From NCBI GenBank assembly GCA_017880865.1, contig JADGRL010000003.1, positions 62,001 through 126,000 on the forward strand: a DNA stretch of 64,000 nucleotides. The letters are read 5' to 3'. This DNA comes from Gallionella sp. GTDB taxonomy: Bacteria > Pseudomonadota > Gammaproteobacteria > Burkholderiales > Gallionellaceae. Under the pieces are notes generated by a model. That model worked only from the letters and a program-made list of their open reading frames with translations. It did not search any database and was not told the DNA's origin. The position numbers were made by a program, and so were the translations under genes. Every line of letters starts with the position of its first letter. Position 1 is the first letter of the stretch. This document shows, in pieces, positions 9,061 to 17,857 of the stretch.

Positions 9061-9236
9061 TGGTCAGGGAATTCTGACGAATATGTTTGAGCACGTGACC
9101 GCGAGCACCCGCAAGGATTACACCGTGGTTGTATGGGGCTGAAGCCACAACAACACACGCTGCGGATCGTGCGAGTTGCGCACTCACTTGCTAATATTCG
9201 TTACAATCGCAACATTATTCGCAACGGAGATTTGCT

Positions 9237-9506
9237 ATGCCTACCATCAGCATGTTTTTTGGTATCCTCATTCGCATGTATTTCTTCGATGACAAGCAAC
9301 ATCATGCGCCGCACATTCATGCAGAGCACCAAAACCAGCAAGCCGTTTACCTGATCGAAACAGGCGAACGTATCTCGGGCAGCATGCCGCCCAATAAAGA
9401 AAAGTTGATTCAGGCATGGATGCTGATTCACAAAGAAGACTTGTTCACCGATTGGGATCTGGCCGTCAAAGGCGAAGAACCTTTCCGCATCGACCCACTG
9501 CGTTGA
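9237..9506 (+). CDS. DUF4160 domain protein
   Basis: Small 89-residue protein with the DUF4160 signature: MPTISMFFGILIRMYF, DDKQHHAPHIHAEH and a following beta-strand pattern. A Shine-Dalgarno-like GGAG precedes ATG 9237. DUF4160 genes are almost always followed by a DUF2442 gene, as here. The pair is often regarded as toxin-antitoxin-like, but biochemical proof is thin. The neighbour starts 68 bp downstream, after a hairpin repeat. Confidence 0.85.
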   Translation: MPTISMFFGILIRMYFFDDKQHHAPHIHAEHQNQQAVYLIETGERISGSMPPNKEKLIQAWMLIHKEDLFTDWDLAVKGEEPFRIDPLR

Positions 9507-9515
9507 TAGAACTAC

Positions 9516-9563
9516 TAGCCATTCCACTAAGCAATCAAAAAACGATTGCCAAGTGGCTGGTTA
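9516..9563. repeat. 48-bp hairpin repeat, copy 1
   Basis: The element runs from TAGCCA to TGGTTA. CCACT pairs with AGTGG and GCAATC with GATTGC around an A-rich loop. A second copy of the same length is at 13989-14036. It lies between the DUF4160 and DUF2442 genes and ends just before the latter's ribosome binding site. Confidence 0.6.
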
Positions 9564-9574
9564 TAGGAGATAAC

Positions 9575-9844
9575 ATGAACCCCTATATTGCAACCGTCCA
9601 GCCGCTGGAAAACCATGAATTGCTGCTCACCTTCACCAACGGCGAACAGCGCATTTTTGATACAAAACCTTACTTGGACAAAGGCGTGTTCAAACGCTTG
9701 CGCGAACGCAACACATTCATGGGGGTGCGCGTCGTCGCAGGCTCAGTTGAATGGCCGGGAGAGATAGACCTCAGCTACGACACGCTCTATTTGGGAAGCC
9801 ACCCTGTAACGCAACAGTTTCAAGCGAACACGCAACAAGCGTAA
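9575..9844 (+). CDS. DUF2442 domain protein
   Basis: 89-residue protein with the DUF2442 pattern: PYIATVQPLENHELLLTF, NGEQRIFD, KGVFKRL, and GSVEWPGEIDLSYDTLY near the end. The start is ATG 9575 behind AGGAGATAAC; the longer frame upstream is not homologous. It is the usual partner of DUF4160 and may be a regulator or antitoxin, which is not proven. Confidence 0.85.
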   Translation: MNPYIATVQPLENHELLLTFTNGEQRIFDTKPYLDKGVFKRLRERNTFMGVRVVAGSVEWPGEIDLSYDTLYLGSHPVTQQFQANTQQA

Positions 9845-9880
9845 ATCTCGAATTTTTTCGTGCTTTTCGTGGGAAACTAA

Positions 9881-10825
9881 TTAGTTTTTCTGTGCATCCA
9901 GTTTCGCAATAAAACTCTCCAACTCCTTCGGCAGCGGCGCGGTCAGGTGCATCGCCTCGCCGGTCAGCGGATGCGCGAACGCGATGCTGTGGGCGTGCAG
10001 GAACATGCGCTTCAATCCCTCTTTCATCAACACCTTGTTGCGCGCGAAGTCGCCATACTTGTCATCCCCGGCGATCGGAAAGCCCAAGTGCGACAGATGC
10101 ACGCGAATCTGGTGGGTGCGTCCGGTCTTGAGTTGCGCTTCCAATAGACTGAATTCCGCCCAGCTTTTTTGCAGCGTGAAAATCGTGTGCGAGGCTTGCC
10201 CGTCTTCCCGGACCATCACGCGCTTCTCGCCTTGCGGCGTGTCGAACTTGTGTAGCGGCAGCTTGACGTGCTGCTTGACGTTCTTCCATTGGCCCAGCAC
10301 CAGCGCAAAATAACGCTTGTCGCTGTTGCCCTCGCGCATGATCTCGTGCATCGCGGTCAGCGCGGAACGTTTCTTCGCCAGCAATAGCACACCCGAGGTC
10401 TCGCGGTCGAGCCTATGCACCAGCTCCAGAAATTTGGCTTGCGGGCGTGCGCGGCGCATTTGTTCGATGACCCCGAAGCTCACGCCGCTGCCGCCATGCA
10501 CCGCGACGCCGGAAGGTTTGTTCAGCACCACCAGCGCATCGTCCTCGTAAATGATCGGAAATTCCACCGCCGGGATATGCGTCTGCTCGACCTCGTGCTT
10601 TTCCGCGACGCGGATCGGCGGGATGCGCAGCACATCGCCCAATTTAAGCCGATAAGTCTGATCGATGCGCTTCTTGTTTACCCGCACTTCGCCGCGCAGA
10701 ATGCGGTAGACATGGCTCTTGGGCACGCCTTTGAGATGCTTGAACAGGAAGTTGTCGATGCGCTGCGCCTCGCCACTTTCATCGATGGTCAAAAAAGTTA
10801 CAGAATCTTTGCTTAAACCATTCAT
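9881..10825 (-). CDS. rluC: 23S rRNA pseudouridine synthase RluC
   Basis: Makes pseudouridine at 955/2504/2580 of 23S rRNA. The 314-residue protein has an N-terminal S4 RNA-binding domain (about residues 17-70, ending VLRIPPIRV) and the RluA-type catalytic domain with the nucleophilic Asp in HRLDRETSGVLLLAKK, plus RTHQIRVHLSHLG and PIAGDDKYGD. The length is normal. It is divergent from rne, as in many beta- and gammaproteobacteria, and the two share the 469-bp upstream region. Confidence 0.94.
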   Translation of the reverse strand: MNGLSKDSVTFLTIDESGEAQRIDNFLFKHLKGVPKSHVYRILRGEVRVNKKRIDQTYRLKLGDVLRIPPIRVAEKHEVEQTHIPAVEFPIIYEDDALVVLNKPSGVAVHGGSGVSFGVIEQMRRARPQAKFLELVHRLDRETSGVLLLAKKRSALTAMHEIMREGNSDKRYFALVLGQWKNVKQHVKLPLHKFDTPQGEKRVMVREDGQASHTIFTLQKSWAEFSLLEAQLKTGRTHQIRVHLSHLGFPIAGDDKYGDFARNKVLMKEGLKRMFLHAHSIAFAHPLTGEAMHLTAPLPKELESFIAKLDAQKN

Positions 10826-11294
10826 TATGCTTATACTTCGCCGTTCGCGCGATTTGGATTAGGTAAGTTTGGGATGAATTTCCCCGCCAAGAATTGTTTG
10901 GCACAAGCGACGGTGCACTGCACCGCCACCCTTCCAGCCGCAGCCCGGTTAATATCGCTCACCGGTACCAGCAGCGATAGTAATTGATTTATGCGCTCAA
11001 AGCACCTGTGGATTTTCCGTGAGGCAGCCCCCTGTTATTTTTTGAATAGGTGCTGTCTCACCCCTAAGGGACTTTTTGACACAGTCGGCGAAACGGATGC
11101 AGTACCCCGCAGCCACTGATACAGAAGTCCCGGAGTACAATTTTTTTAGACCAGCTACCGACTTGAGAACTAATTTGACCAACCGTTTGCACATTACAAG
11201 AATTTTTGCGCGATTGCTCACTGCTTGCTCATCTGGCACGCCTAACCGCGTGTAGCCTGGTCTTACCCGTGTCAGAGCGCGGGAGACAATAATA
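10826..11294. promoter_or_regulatory. rluC/rne divergent upstream region with possible rne leader
   Basis: No gene is seen in this 469-bp stretch. Candidate plus-strand promoter elements are TTGACA at 11076-11081, lacking a good -10, and TACAAT at 11136-11141 followed by a T-run, lacking a good -35. In well-studied species rne has a long structured 5' leader used for autoregulation by its own product (family knowledge). The length here would allow that, but I cannot show the structure. Confidence 0.4.
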
Positions 11295-13844
11295 ATGAAA
11301 CGCATGTTATTCAATGCGACACAACCGGAAGAACTTCGTGTCGCCATTGTTGACGGTCAGAAACTCATCGACCTCGACATTGAAACCGCCGGTAAAGAGC
11401 AACGCAAAAGCAACATCTACAAAGCTGTCATCACCCGCCTCGAGCCCAGCCTCGAAGCCTGTTTCGTCGAATACGGCGGAAACCGGCACGGCTTCCTGCC
11501 TTTCAAAGAAGTAGCCCCGCAGTATTTCCAACCCGGTAGCGGTAACCGACCCTCGATCAAGGAAGCCTTGCGCGAAGGCCAGGAATTGCTGGTGCAAGTC
11601 GAAAAAGACGAACGCGGTAACAAGGGCGCGGCACTGACTACGTTCATCAGTCTGGCTGGCCGTTACATCGTACTGATGCCGAACAACCCGAGCGGTGGCG
11701 GCGTATCGCGTCGCATCGAAGGCGAAGAACGCGACGAGTTGCGCGAGGTGCTGTCGCATGTCGACGTGCCTCAAGGCATGAGCATCATCGCGCGCACCGC
11801 CGGTATCGGACGCAACGAAGAAGAGTTGCAGTGGGATCTGGACTACCTCAAACAATTGTGGGATGCGATCGACGGTGCGGCGAAATCCGAAAAAGCCCCG
11901 TCGCTGATTTATCTGGAAAGCAGCTTGGTGGTGCGCGCAATCCGCGACTACTTCAACCCTGAAATCAGTGAAATCCTGATCGACACCGAAGAAGTTTACC
12001 AGCAAGCCCTGGCGTTCATGAGCACGGTGATGCCGGACAACGTGAACCGCATCAAGCGTTATGTCGATGACGTGCCGCTGTTCTCGCGTTTCCAGATCGA
12101 GCATCAGATCGAATCGGCCCATGCGCGCGAAGTGCGCCTGCCCTCCGGCGGCGTGATTGTGATCGACCATACCGAAGCGCTGACCGCGATCGACATCAAC
12201 TCGGCGCGCGCCACCAAGGGCTCGGACATCGAAGCCACCGCGCTCAACACCAACCTTGAAGCGGCGGAAGAAATCGCCCGCCAGCTGCGCTTGCGCGATC
12301 TGGGCGGACTGATCGTGATCGACTTCATCGACATGGAAAGCAACCGCAACCAGCGCGATGTCGAGGATCGTTTGCGCGATTCGCTGCATTACGACCGCGC
12401 CCGTGTACAGACCGCAAAGATCTCGCGCTTCGGCTTGCTGGAGCTGTCGCGTCAGCGTCTGGCTCCAAGCCTAGGTGAGAGCAACTACATGCCGTGCCCG
12501 CGTTGCAGCGGCATCGGCCACATCCGCGGCATCGAGTCTTCCGCATTGCATATCCTGCGCATCATTCAGGAAGAAGCGATGAAGGAGTCCAGTGCGGCGA
12601 TCCACGTGCAAGTGCCGGTGGATGTTGCGACGTTCCTGTTGAACGAGAAACGCTCCGACATCCATCGCATCGAATCCAGGCTGAAGGTGGGCATCACGCT
12701 GATACCCAACCCGCATATGGAAACACCCAACTACAGCATCAACCGCCTGCGTCAGGATGACATGACCAGCGATGTGTTGCAGGCCAGCTACAAACTGGTG
12801 GAAAAACCGGTCGAAGAAAAACCGCTGACCGCTGCACAGGAGCAGCAAAAAGCCACCCGTGCGAAAGCCGTGGTGCAGGGCGTCACGCCTGCGCAACCCG
12901 CACCGATGAAGGCTGAAGCGGCCAAGCCTTCGATGTTTGGCAAGATTGTTTCTTGGTTCAAGTCGTTGGGAGAAGAAGAACAACCCAAAGCCAAGCCGAC
13001 AGCCAGCAGGCCTCGCAACGGCCCTCGCCCAGAACGCGGTGAGCGTCCTGAAGGGGCCGGCGGCAAACGTCGTGAACGTGGCGGTCGTGGTGAACGCGGT
13101 GAAAAGGGTGAACGCAGCGAAGGTGGCGGAAATCGCGAACGCAACGAGCCGCGCACCAAGCCTGCGCAAGCCGAAGCCCGTCCACAGGAGCCGCGTGAAC
13201 CGCGTCAACCCAAGCCGCCGCGCCCACCAAGGGTAGCTGCCGAAGGGTCACAGCCCGCTAAAGGAGCGCAGCAAAACGCTCGTGGCGCAGGCGGCGGGTC
13301 ACCAGTACACCTTGTGTTGGCCGAAGAAAAACCGGTGCTGGAAAGCCAGGTTGCCGCTTCTGCTCTGGAACAAGGCGAAGCCGGCGCGCCACGCGAAGGT
13401 GCTCGTCGTCGCGGTCGCCGTGGCGGACGCCGTGAACGTGAACACCGCGAAAATGCGACGCAGAACACCACAGCATTGACAACGGATGGCGAAGCCGTCG
13501 CCATCCAGCCGTCCTTCGAACAGATCAACGCCGCACCGGTCAGTACAGGACCGACGGAATACATCGCCTTCCCCGACGGATTCGTTAAGCCAAGCGAATA
13601 CATCGCGATGCCGACGGTTTTCACCCCTAGCCTGCCGGCAGTTGTAGCACCGGCTCCGGTAGCGAAGACCTCAGGCGGCGGCCTGGTTCAAATCGAGACC
13701 GATCAAGTCAAATTAGGTACCGTGGCTCAGGTCGCCAACGCCCCGGCGGAAAGAAATGCACCGCGCCGCCGCGAGCGTCAGCGTGAAGTGTATGTGGAGA
13801 ATGAGCCGCTGGTGCAAATCGAGACGCAACATCCGCAAGGATAA
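11295..13844 (+). CDS. rne: Ribonuclease E
   Basis: Endonuclease core of the RNA degradosome, acting in mRNA decay and in rRNA and tRNA maturation. Of 849 residues, the first ~510 form the catalytic half: RNase H-like start MKRMLFNATQPEELR, S1 domain (about 36-120), 5'-sensor, DNase I-like domain with the Mg-binding Asp in HTEALTAIDINS and VIDFIDM, and the Zn-link Cys pair in MPCPRCSGIGHI. The C-terminal half is disordered and rich in Arg, Gly, Glu and Pro, with many RGE/GER repeats. It ends with two LVQIET motifs and two EYIA(F/M)P motifs that may be partner-binding sites (inference). It ends at a strong intrinsic terminator. Confidence 0.96.
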   Translation: MKRMLFNATQPEELRVAIVDGQKLIDLDIETAGKEQRKSNIYKAVITRLEPSLEACFVEYGGNRHGFLPFKEVAPQYFQPGSGNRPSIKEALREGQELLVQVEKDERGNKGAALTTFISLAGRYIVLMPNNPSGGGVSRRIEGEERDELREVLSHVDVPQGMSIIARTAGIGRNEEELQWDLDYLKQLWDAIDGAAKSEKAPSLIYLESSLVVRAIRDYFNPEISEILIDTEEVYQQALAFMSTVMPDNVNRIKRYVDDVPLFSRFQIEHQIESAHAREVRLPSGGVIVIDHTEALTAIDINSARATKGSDIEATALNTNLEAAEEIARQLRLRDLGGLIVIDFIDMESNRNQRDVEDRLRDSLHYDRARVQTAKISRFGLLELSRQRLAPSLGESNYMPCPRCSGIGHIRGIESSALHILRIIQEEAMKESSAAIHVQVPVDVATFLLNEKRSDIHRIESRLKVGITLIPNPHMETPNYSINRLRQDDMTSDVLQASYKLVEKPVEEKPLTAAQEQQKATRAKAVVQGVTPAQPAPMKAEAAKPSMFGKIVSWFKSLGEEEQPKAKPTASRPRNGPRPERGERPEGAGGKRRERGGRGERGEKGERSEGGGNRERNEPRTKPAQAEARPQEPREPRQPKPPRPPRVAAEGSQPAKGAQQNARGAGGGSPVHLVLAEEKPVLESQVAASALEQGEAGAPREGARRRGRRGGRREREHRENATQNTTALTTDGEAVAIQPSFEQINAAPVSTGPTEYIAFPDGFVKPSEYIAMPTVFTPSLPAVVAPAPVAKTSGGGLVQIETDQVKLGTVAQVANAPAERNAPRRRERQREVYVENEPLVQIETQHPQG

Positions 13845-13858
13845 AGTCGGTAGATGCT

Positions 13859-13893
13859 AAAAAGCCGCACGATAAGGATCGTGCGGCTTTTTT
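13859..13893 (+). terminator. Intrinsic terminator of rne
   Basis: Perfect 10-bp stem GCCGCACGAT/ATCGTGCGGC with loop AAGG, an upstream A-run and six T's downstream. The A-run would also let it work on the other strand. Confidence 0.93.
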
Positions 13894-13923
13894 ATTGGGG
13901 CACAACTACACGTTAATTCCTAT

Positions 13924-14055
13924 CGCCCGTAGGAGCGCAATTCATTGCGCGATTGTTATACGAATAAAATTCGCCCGATGGCCTTGCATAGCCAATCCAC
14001 TAACCCTTCAAAAAACGATGGGTAAGTGGCTGGTTAAATCGGGCTCCTACAAGAA
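13924..14055. repeat. Composite palindromic repeat region between rne and the phosphatase gene
   Basis: Outer arms read CCCGTAGGAGCGC near 13928 and GGGCTCCTAC near 14042-14051, a common REP-like palindrome. Inside it lies the second copy of the 48-bp hairpin element. Confidence 0.5.
13989..14036. repeat. 48-bp hairpin repeat, copy 2
   Basis: Same length and outer arms as copy 1 (TAGCCA...TGGTTA, CCACTAA...AAGTGG, AAAAAACGAT in the loop). The inner stem sequence is changed on both sides (ACCC paired with GGGT), so pairing is kept. Confidence 0.6.
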
Positions 14056-14061
14056 GCAAAG

Positions 14062-14556
14062 CTAAATCGCGAAGTACTGTTGACGAATCTCTTCGAACAA
14101 CCCTTGCGCCGCATCCTCGACCATGTCCAGCACGCGCTCGAATCCGTCCGCGCCGCCAAAATACGGATCGGGCACTTCGCGCTCCGCATGATGGCGCGCA
14201 TAACCTAAGAACAACTGCGCCCGGGTTGCGCTGTCCGGCGGAGTCAGGCCTTGCAAAATGGCGAGGTTGGCGTGATCCATCGCCAGCACATAATCGAAAC
14301 GGCGGAAGTCGCCCTCATCCACCTGTCGGTCACGCAGCAGGCTCATGTCATAACCGCGCAACTGTGCCGCACGCTGCGTGCGCATATCCGGCGGATCACC
14401 GATATGATAATCATGCGTCCCCGCCGAATCGATCAATATATGTTCGGACAAACCGGCCTGCTCGACATAGTGGCGAAACACCGCCTCCGCCGTGGGAGAG
14501 CGGCAGATATTGCCCATGCAAACAAATAAAACACTTATGTTCCGTTTGTTCCTCAT
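14062..14556 (-). CDS. Low-molecular-weight protein-tyrosine phosphatase
   Basis: 164-residue cytosolic phosphatase with the P-loop CMGNICRS (C-x5-R-S) near the N-terminus and the general acid in DPYFGG near the C-terminus. This is the LMW-PTP layout. Bacterial members dephosphorylate tyrosine kinases of exopolysaccharide synthesis or arginine-phosphorylated proteins; no such kinase lies nearby, so the partner is unknown. It stands alone, downstream of and convergent to rne. Confidence 0.92.
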   Translation of the reverse strand: MRNKRNISVLFVCMGNICRSPTAEAVFRHYVEQAGLSEHILIDSAGTHDYHIGDPPDMRTQRAAQLRGYDMSLLRDRQVDEGDFRRFDYVLAMDHANLAILQGLTPPDSATRAQLFLGYARHHAEREVPDPYFGGADGFERVLDMVEDAAQGLFEEIRQQYFAI

Positions 14557-14630
14557 TATGTTGAATTACTATAATTTACAATTAACGTTAAATTCTAGCG
14601 CGTTTCGCGTCTTGATGAGTTAAGAGATAG

Positions 14631-15080
14631 TTACTCCTCGCGCAACCATATCTGCGTTCTGCCCAGCATCGGCACGCCGATGTAGCCCCGGATGTTCAGC
14701 CTCATTCCATCATCAGTCAGAACCATCCGGCATCGGTATAACACGCCGTTATCAGGATCAAGAATCTGGCCTCCGGTGTACTCACCTCCTTCGCGCCTCA
14801 TGCCGTACAAGATGGTCAATCCGACGATCGGTTGATCCTTAAATTTACCCTCGCACAGATTGCAAATTGGATTATCGGGCTCGCCAGGTTCAGGAAATAT
14901 TTTTACTATCCGTCCCCGGAACTCGCCCGCGATTTCAGTGATCCGGATAAGCGCACTCGGCTTTCCGGTGTCGTCGTCTAAGCTCTTCCACAGTCCGATC
15001 GGCGATGTGCTCTGTGCCCAAACCGGCGCATGCATCATGGCCGTCGAGACGACCGCTAAAAATAGTAATATTTTATACAT
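14631..15080 (-). CDS. DUF2147 domain exported protein
   Basis: 149 residues with a signal peptide (MYKILLFLAVVSTAMMHAPVWAQ) and a mature beta-rich DUF2147 domain: SPIGLWKSLDDDTGKPSALIRI, FRGRIVKIFPEPGE, NPICNLCEGKFKDQPIVGL and YTGGQILDPDNG. The CxxC (CNLC) is common in the family. AAGGAAAC precedes the ATG. It is probably periplasmic with a calycin-like fold; its ligand is unknown. Confidence 0.88.
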   Translation of the reverse strand: MYKILLFLAVVSTAMMHAPVWAQSTSPIGLWKSLDDDTGKPSALIRITEIAGEFRGRIVKIFPEPGEPDNPICNLCEGKFKDQPIVGLTILYGMRREGGEYTGGQILDPDNGVLYRCRMVLTDDGMRLNIRGYIGVPMLGRTQIWLREE

Positions 15081-15197
15081 GTTTCCTTATTGGCAAGCCC
15101 GAAATAATTCTTGAGATTCGTTTCATCCACCCATTTATTGCGACGCATTTCCAATGAGTCCGTTTAAAACAATAAAATGCGTCACGCGAGTCAATAT

Positions 15198-16730
15198 TTA
15201 TTCCATCGCAGCATGGACATCGACAGGGCTCGGTTGTCTGGCTGGATTTCTCAACAGCAATATCAGCGGCACCGCGCATAGCGTGACCCACATCATCAAT
15301 CTGAAATCCTGCAAATAAGCGAGGGTCGCCGCCTGCCTCGTCACTTCGCCGTTGATAGCCATCAATCCCTGCGGCGTGTTGAGATTATAGATACCGGCAT
15401 CGGCAGCCTGCCGCAAGGGCAAACTGAACGGCGTGATGTAGTCGGCAAACGCGGCATGGTTGGCCTGGGTGTTTTGCGACAGTTTGGTGATGACCACCGA
15501 GATGCCGATGCTGCTGCCGATGTTGCGCATCAGGCTGAACAGTGCCGTGCCTTCGTTGCGGTAGTGTCGGGCTAGGGTCGAGAAGGTGATCGTGGAGAGC
15601 GGCACAAAGATAAAACCCAGCCCCAATCCTTGCAGGATGCCGTTATGCACGATGTCCCAGCCGGTGATATTGGTGTTGAAAATCGTCATCTCCCACAGCG
15701 ATGCGATGGTCAGCATTAGCCCGAAAATAATGGTGTAGCGCGCATCGATTTTGCCGGAGAGCTTGCCTACCATAAACATGGCGAACATCGTGCCGACCCC
15801 GCGCGGCGCGAGCAGATAGCCGACATCGATCACCGGGTAACCCATCAGGCTTTGCATGAACGGCGGCATCAGCGCCAAGGTTGCGAGCAGGATGATGCCA
15901 ACGATAAATATGGATAGCAGCCCCAGCGTGAAATTGCGATCCTTGAATAATCCCGGTTCGATGAACGGATGTTTATCTGTATAGATGTGGGCGACAAATA
16001 AATAGAAACTCAATCCCGCCAGCACACCTTCGATGAGCACTTCGCGGCTGGCAAACCAGTCCAGCGACTCGCCCCGATCCAGCATCATCTGCAAGGATCC
16101 GATTGCCAGAGTCAGGAAAGCAAAACCCAGCAGATCGAACTGGCGTTCATGTTCGATAGTTGTTTCCTTGAGGTATTTACCTAGCCCGTACCAGGCGAGC
16201 AAACCGAATGGCAGGTTGATATAAAACACCCAGCGCCAGCTGTAATGCTCGGTCAGCCAACCACCCAGCATGGGGCCGAGTATGGGGCCGACCATGACGC
16301 CCATCCCCCACAACGCCATCGCCGAACCGTGTTTTTCTTTGGGATAGCTGTCGAGCAGCACCGATTGCGACAACGGCACGAGGCTGGCGCCGAACACACC
16401 TTGCAGCATGCGCAGCACGACGATCTGGGTGAGATTTTGCGCCGCGCCGCACAGCATGGAGACGACGGTAAAGCCAATCACCGACCAGATAAAAATCCGC
16501 TTGCGCCCGAAACGCGCGCTCAAAAATCCGGTGAGAGGCATGAAGATGGCGGAGGCGACGATGTAGGAAGTCAGCACCCAGGAAATCTGATCCTGGGTCG
16601 CGCTCATGGTGCCTTGCATGTGCGGCAGCGCGACGTTGGCGATCGTGGTGTCGAGCGCCTGCATGATGGTGGCCAGCATCACCGCCAGCGTGATGAAGCC
16701 GCGATGCGCGACGGGTTCGGTGCCGGTCAT
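15198..16730 (-). CDS. emrB: DHA2 family multidrug efflux MFS transporter (EmrB-like)
   Basis: Inner membrane proton-driven drug exporter of 510 residues with 14 predicted transmembrane helices, as in EmrB/QacA. Motifs include ALDTTIANVALPHMQG in the first helix, SARFGRKRIFIWS in the 2-3 loop, and GPILGPMLGGWL (motif C). It starts 3 bp after emrA ends, so the two are translationally linked. With EmrA and an outer membrane channel encoded elsewhere it should form a tripartite pump. Substrate unknown. Confidence 0.92.
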   Translation of the reverse strand: MTGTEPVAHRGFITLAVMLATIMQALDTTIANVALPHMQGTMSATQDQISWVLTSYIVASAIFMPLTGFLSARFGRKRIFIWSVIGFTVVSMLCGAAQNLTQIVVLRMLQGVFGASLVPLSQSVLLDSYPKEKHGSAMALWGMGVMVGPILGPMLGGWLTEHYSWRWVFYINLPFGLLAWYGLGKYLKETTIEHERQFDLLGFAFLTLAIGSLQMMLDRGESLDWFASREVLIEGVLAGLSFYLFVAHIYTDKHPFIEPGLFKDRNFTLGLLSIFIVGIILLATLALMPPFMQSLMGYPVIDVGYLLAPRGVGTMFAMFMVGKLSGKIDARYTIIFGLMLTIASLWEMTIFNTNITGWDIVHNGILQGLGLGFIFVPLSTITFSTLARHYRNEGTALFSLMRNIGSSIGISVVITKLSQNTQANHAAFADYITPFSLPLRQAADAGIYNLNTPQGLMAINGEVTRQAATLAYLQDFRLMMWVTLCAVPLILLLRNPARQPSPVDVHAAME

Positions 16731-16733
16731 GTG

Positions 16734-17810
16734 CTACAACGAGATGCCGAGCAGCCGGCGCTTATGGCCGGTATCGATTTCTACCCACGAACTCAGCCCG
16801 GCGCGCAGCGAGGGCGTGGCGGCGTTGGCTTCCAACCGGATACGAACCGCCACCCGCTGGGCGATTTTCACCCAATTGCCGGTGGCGTTCTGTGCGGGAA
16901 TAACCGAGAACTCGGCGCCAGTAGCCGGGGAAAGACTCTCGACCGCACCCTGCCATTTTGCATCCGGGTAGGTATCAACGCTGACGTTCACCACCTGCCC
17001 CGGATGCACATAAGTCAGATCGGCCTCGGTAAAGTTGGCTTCGATCCAGACATCGTTGGCGACCAGCAGCATCGCGGTGCTGCCCGCTGTCACAAATTGA
17101 CCGACCTTGGGCGGATTGCTCACCGTGCCGGGCATCGAAGCGCGAACTTCCGTGTCGGATAAATCCAGTTTGGCCCGCTCAAGTTCAGCCTGTGCGGCAA
17201 GATAAGCCGGATGATGCTCGACAGACATGTCGGGATTTCCGCCGAGCGATTCTGCAATCCGTCTCATGTCCTGCTCCAGCCATGCAATCTGCTGCGAGGT
17301 CACCTCGGTGCTGTGTTTCACATCGTCGAGCTTGGATGCGGAGATGAAATTCTTTGCCGCCAGATCGGCTTGCCTGTGCTGATCCTTGATCGCGTATTCG
17401 TTGTTGGTGCGCGCCAGCGCGACTTCCGCCTGCTTCGCACGGTAGCTGGCTTTCAGCTCGGCGAGGTCGATGCGCACCTGCGCCAGCCGGGCTTCGGCTT
17501 TGGCTTCCGCGATACGGAACTGGGCCTGGTCGAGACGAAACAGCGCCTGTCCTGCCTGCACCGCCTGATTGTCATGCACCAGAACCTCCTTCACCGTCCC
17601 CGCCAGCGGCGCGCTCACCGGCACTTTTTGCGCCTTGATGTATGCATTGTCGGTTTCCACGTAGCGTCCACCCAACAAATAAACCACCAGGCTGATCACG
17701 CCGACCAGCAACGGTACAACGATCAAAAGTATCACGCGCTTTTTTTGATGAAGCTTTGCAGGCTTGCTCATAGCGTGAGGCATTTCAAGGGAATGGTTGC
17801 GATTACTCAA
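16734..17810 (-). CDS. emrA: HlyD/EmrA family periplasmic adaptor
   Basis: Membrane-fusion protein that links EmrB to an outer membrane channel. One N-terminal TM segment (VILLIVVPLLVGVISLVVYLLG) is followed by RYVETDNAYIKAQKVPVSAPLAGTV (lipoyl half), a coiled-coil hairpin and a second lipoyl half with VSNPPKVGQFV. 358 residues is usual. TTG 17810 has GGAG at a proper distance; the in-frame ATGs at 17783 and 17771 lack a clear ribosome site, so the start is uncertain by up to 13 residues. It lies between marR and emrB. Confidence 0.9.
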   Translation of the reverse strand: MSNRNHSLEMPHAMSKPAKLHQKKRVILLIVVPLLVGVISLVVYLLGGRYVETDNAYIKAQKVPVSAPLAGTVKEVLVHDNQAVQAGQALFRLDQAQFRIAEAKAEARLAQVRIDLAELKASYRAKQAEVALARTNNEYAIKDQHRQADLAAKNFISASKLDDVKHSTEVTSQQIAWLEQDMRRIAESLGGNPDMSVEHHPAYLAAQAELERAKLDLSDTEVRASMPGTVSNPPKVGQFVTAGSTAMLLVANDVWIEANFTEADLTYVHPGQVVNVSVDTYPDAKWQGAVESLSPATGAEFSVIPAQNATGNWVKIAQRVAVRIRLEANAATPSLRAGLSSWVEIDTGHKRRLLGISL

Positions 17811-17857
17811 AAGAATTTACTCCAGAATTGAACGAGGCATTAAACGAGGCGCGGTTT

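Noticed and set aside
11307-12389. 360-codon reverse ORF antisense to rne
   Set aside because: Shadow of a high-GC coding frame; His/Gln/Arg-rich translation with no domain, while rne is certain.
16245-17162. 305-codon forward ORF antisense to emrB/emrA
   Set aside because: Shadow frame; composition rich in His, Arg and Gln, and the real genes are on the other strand.
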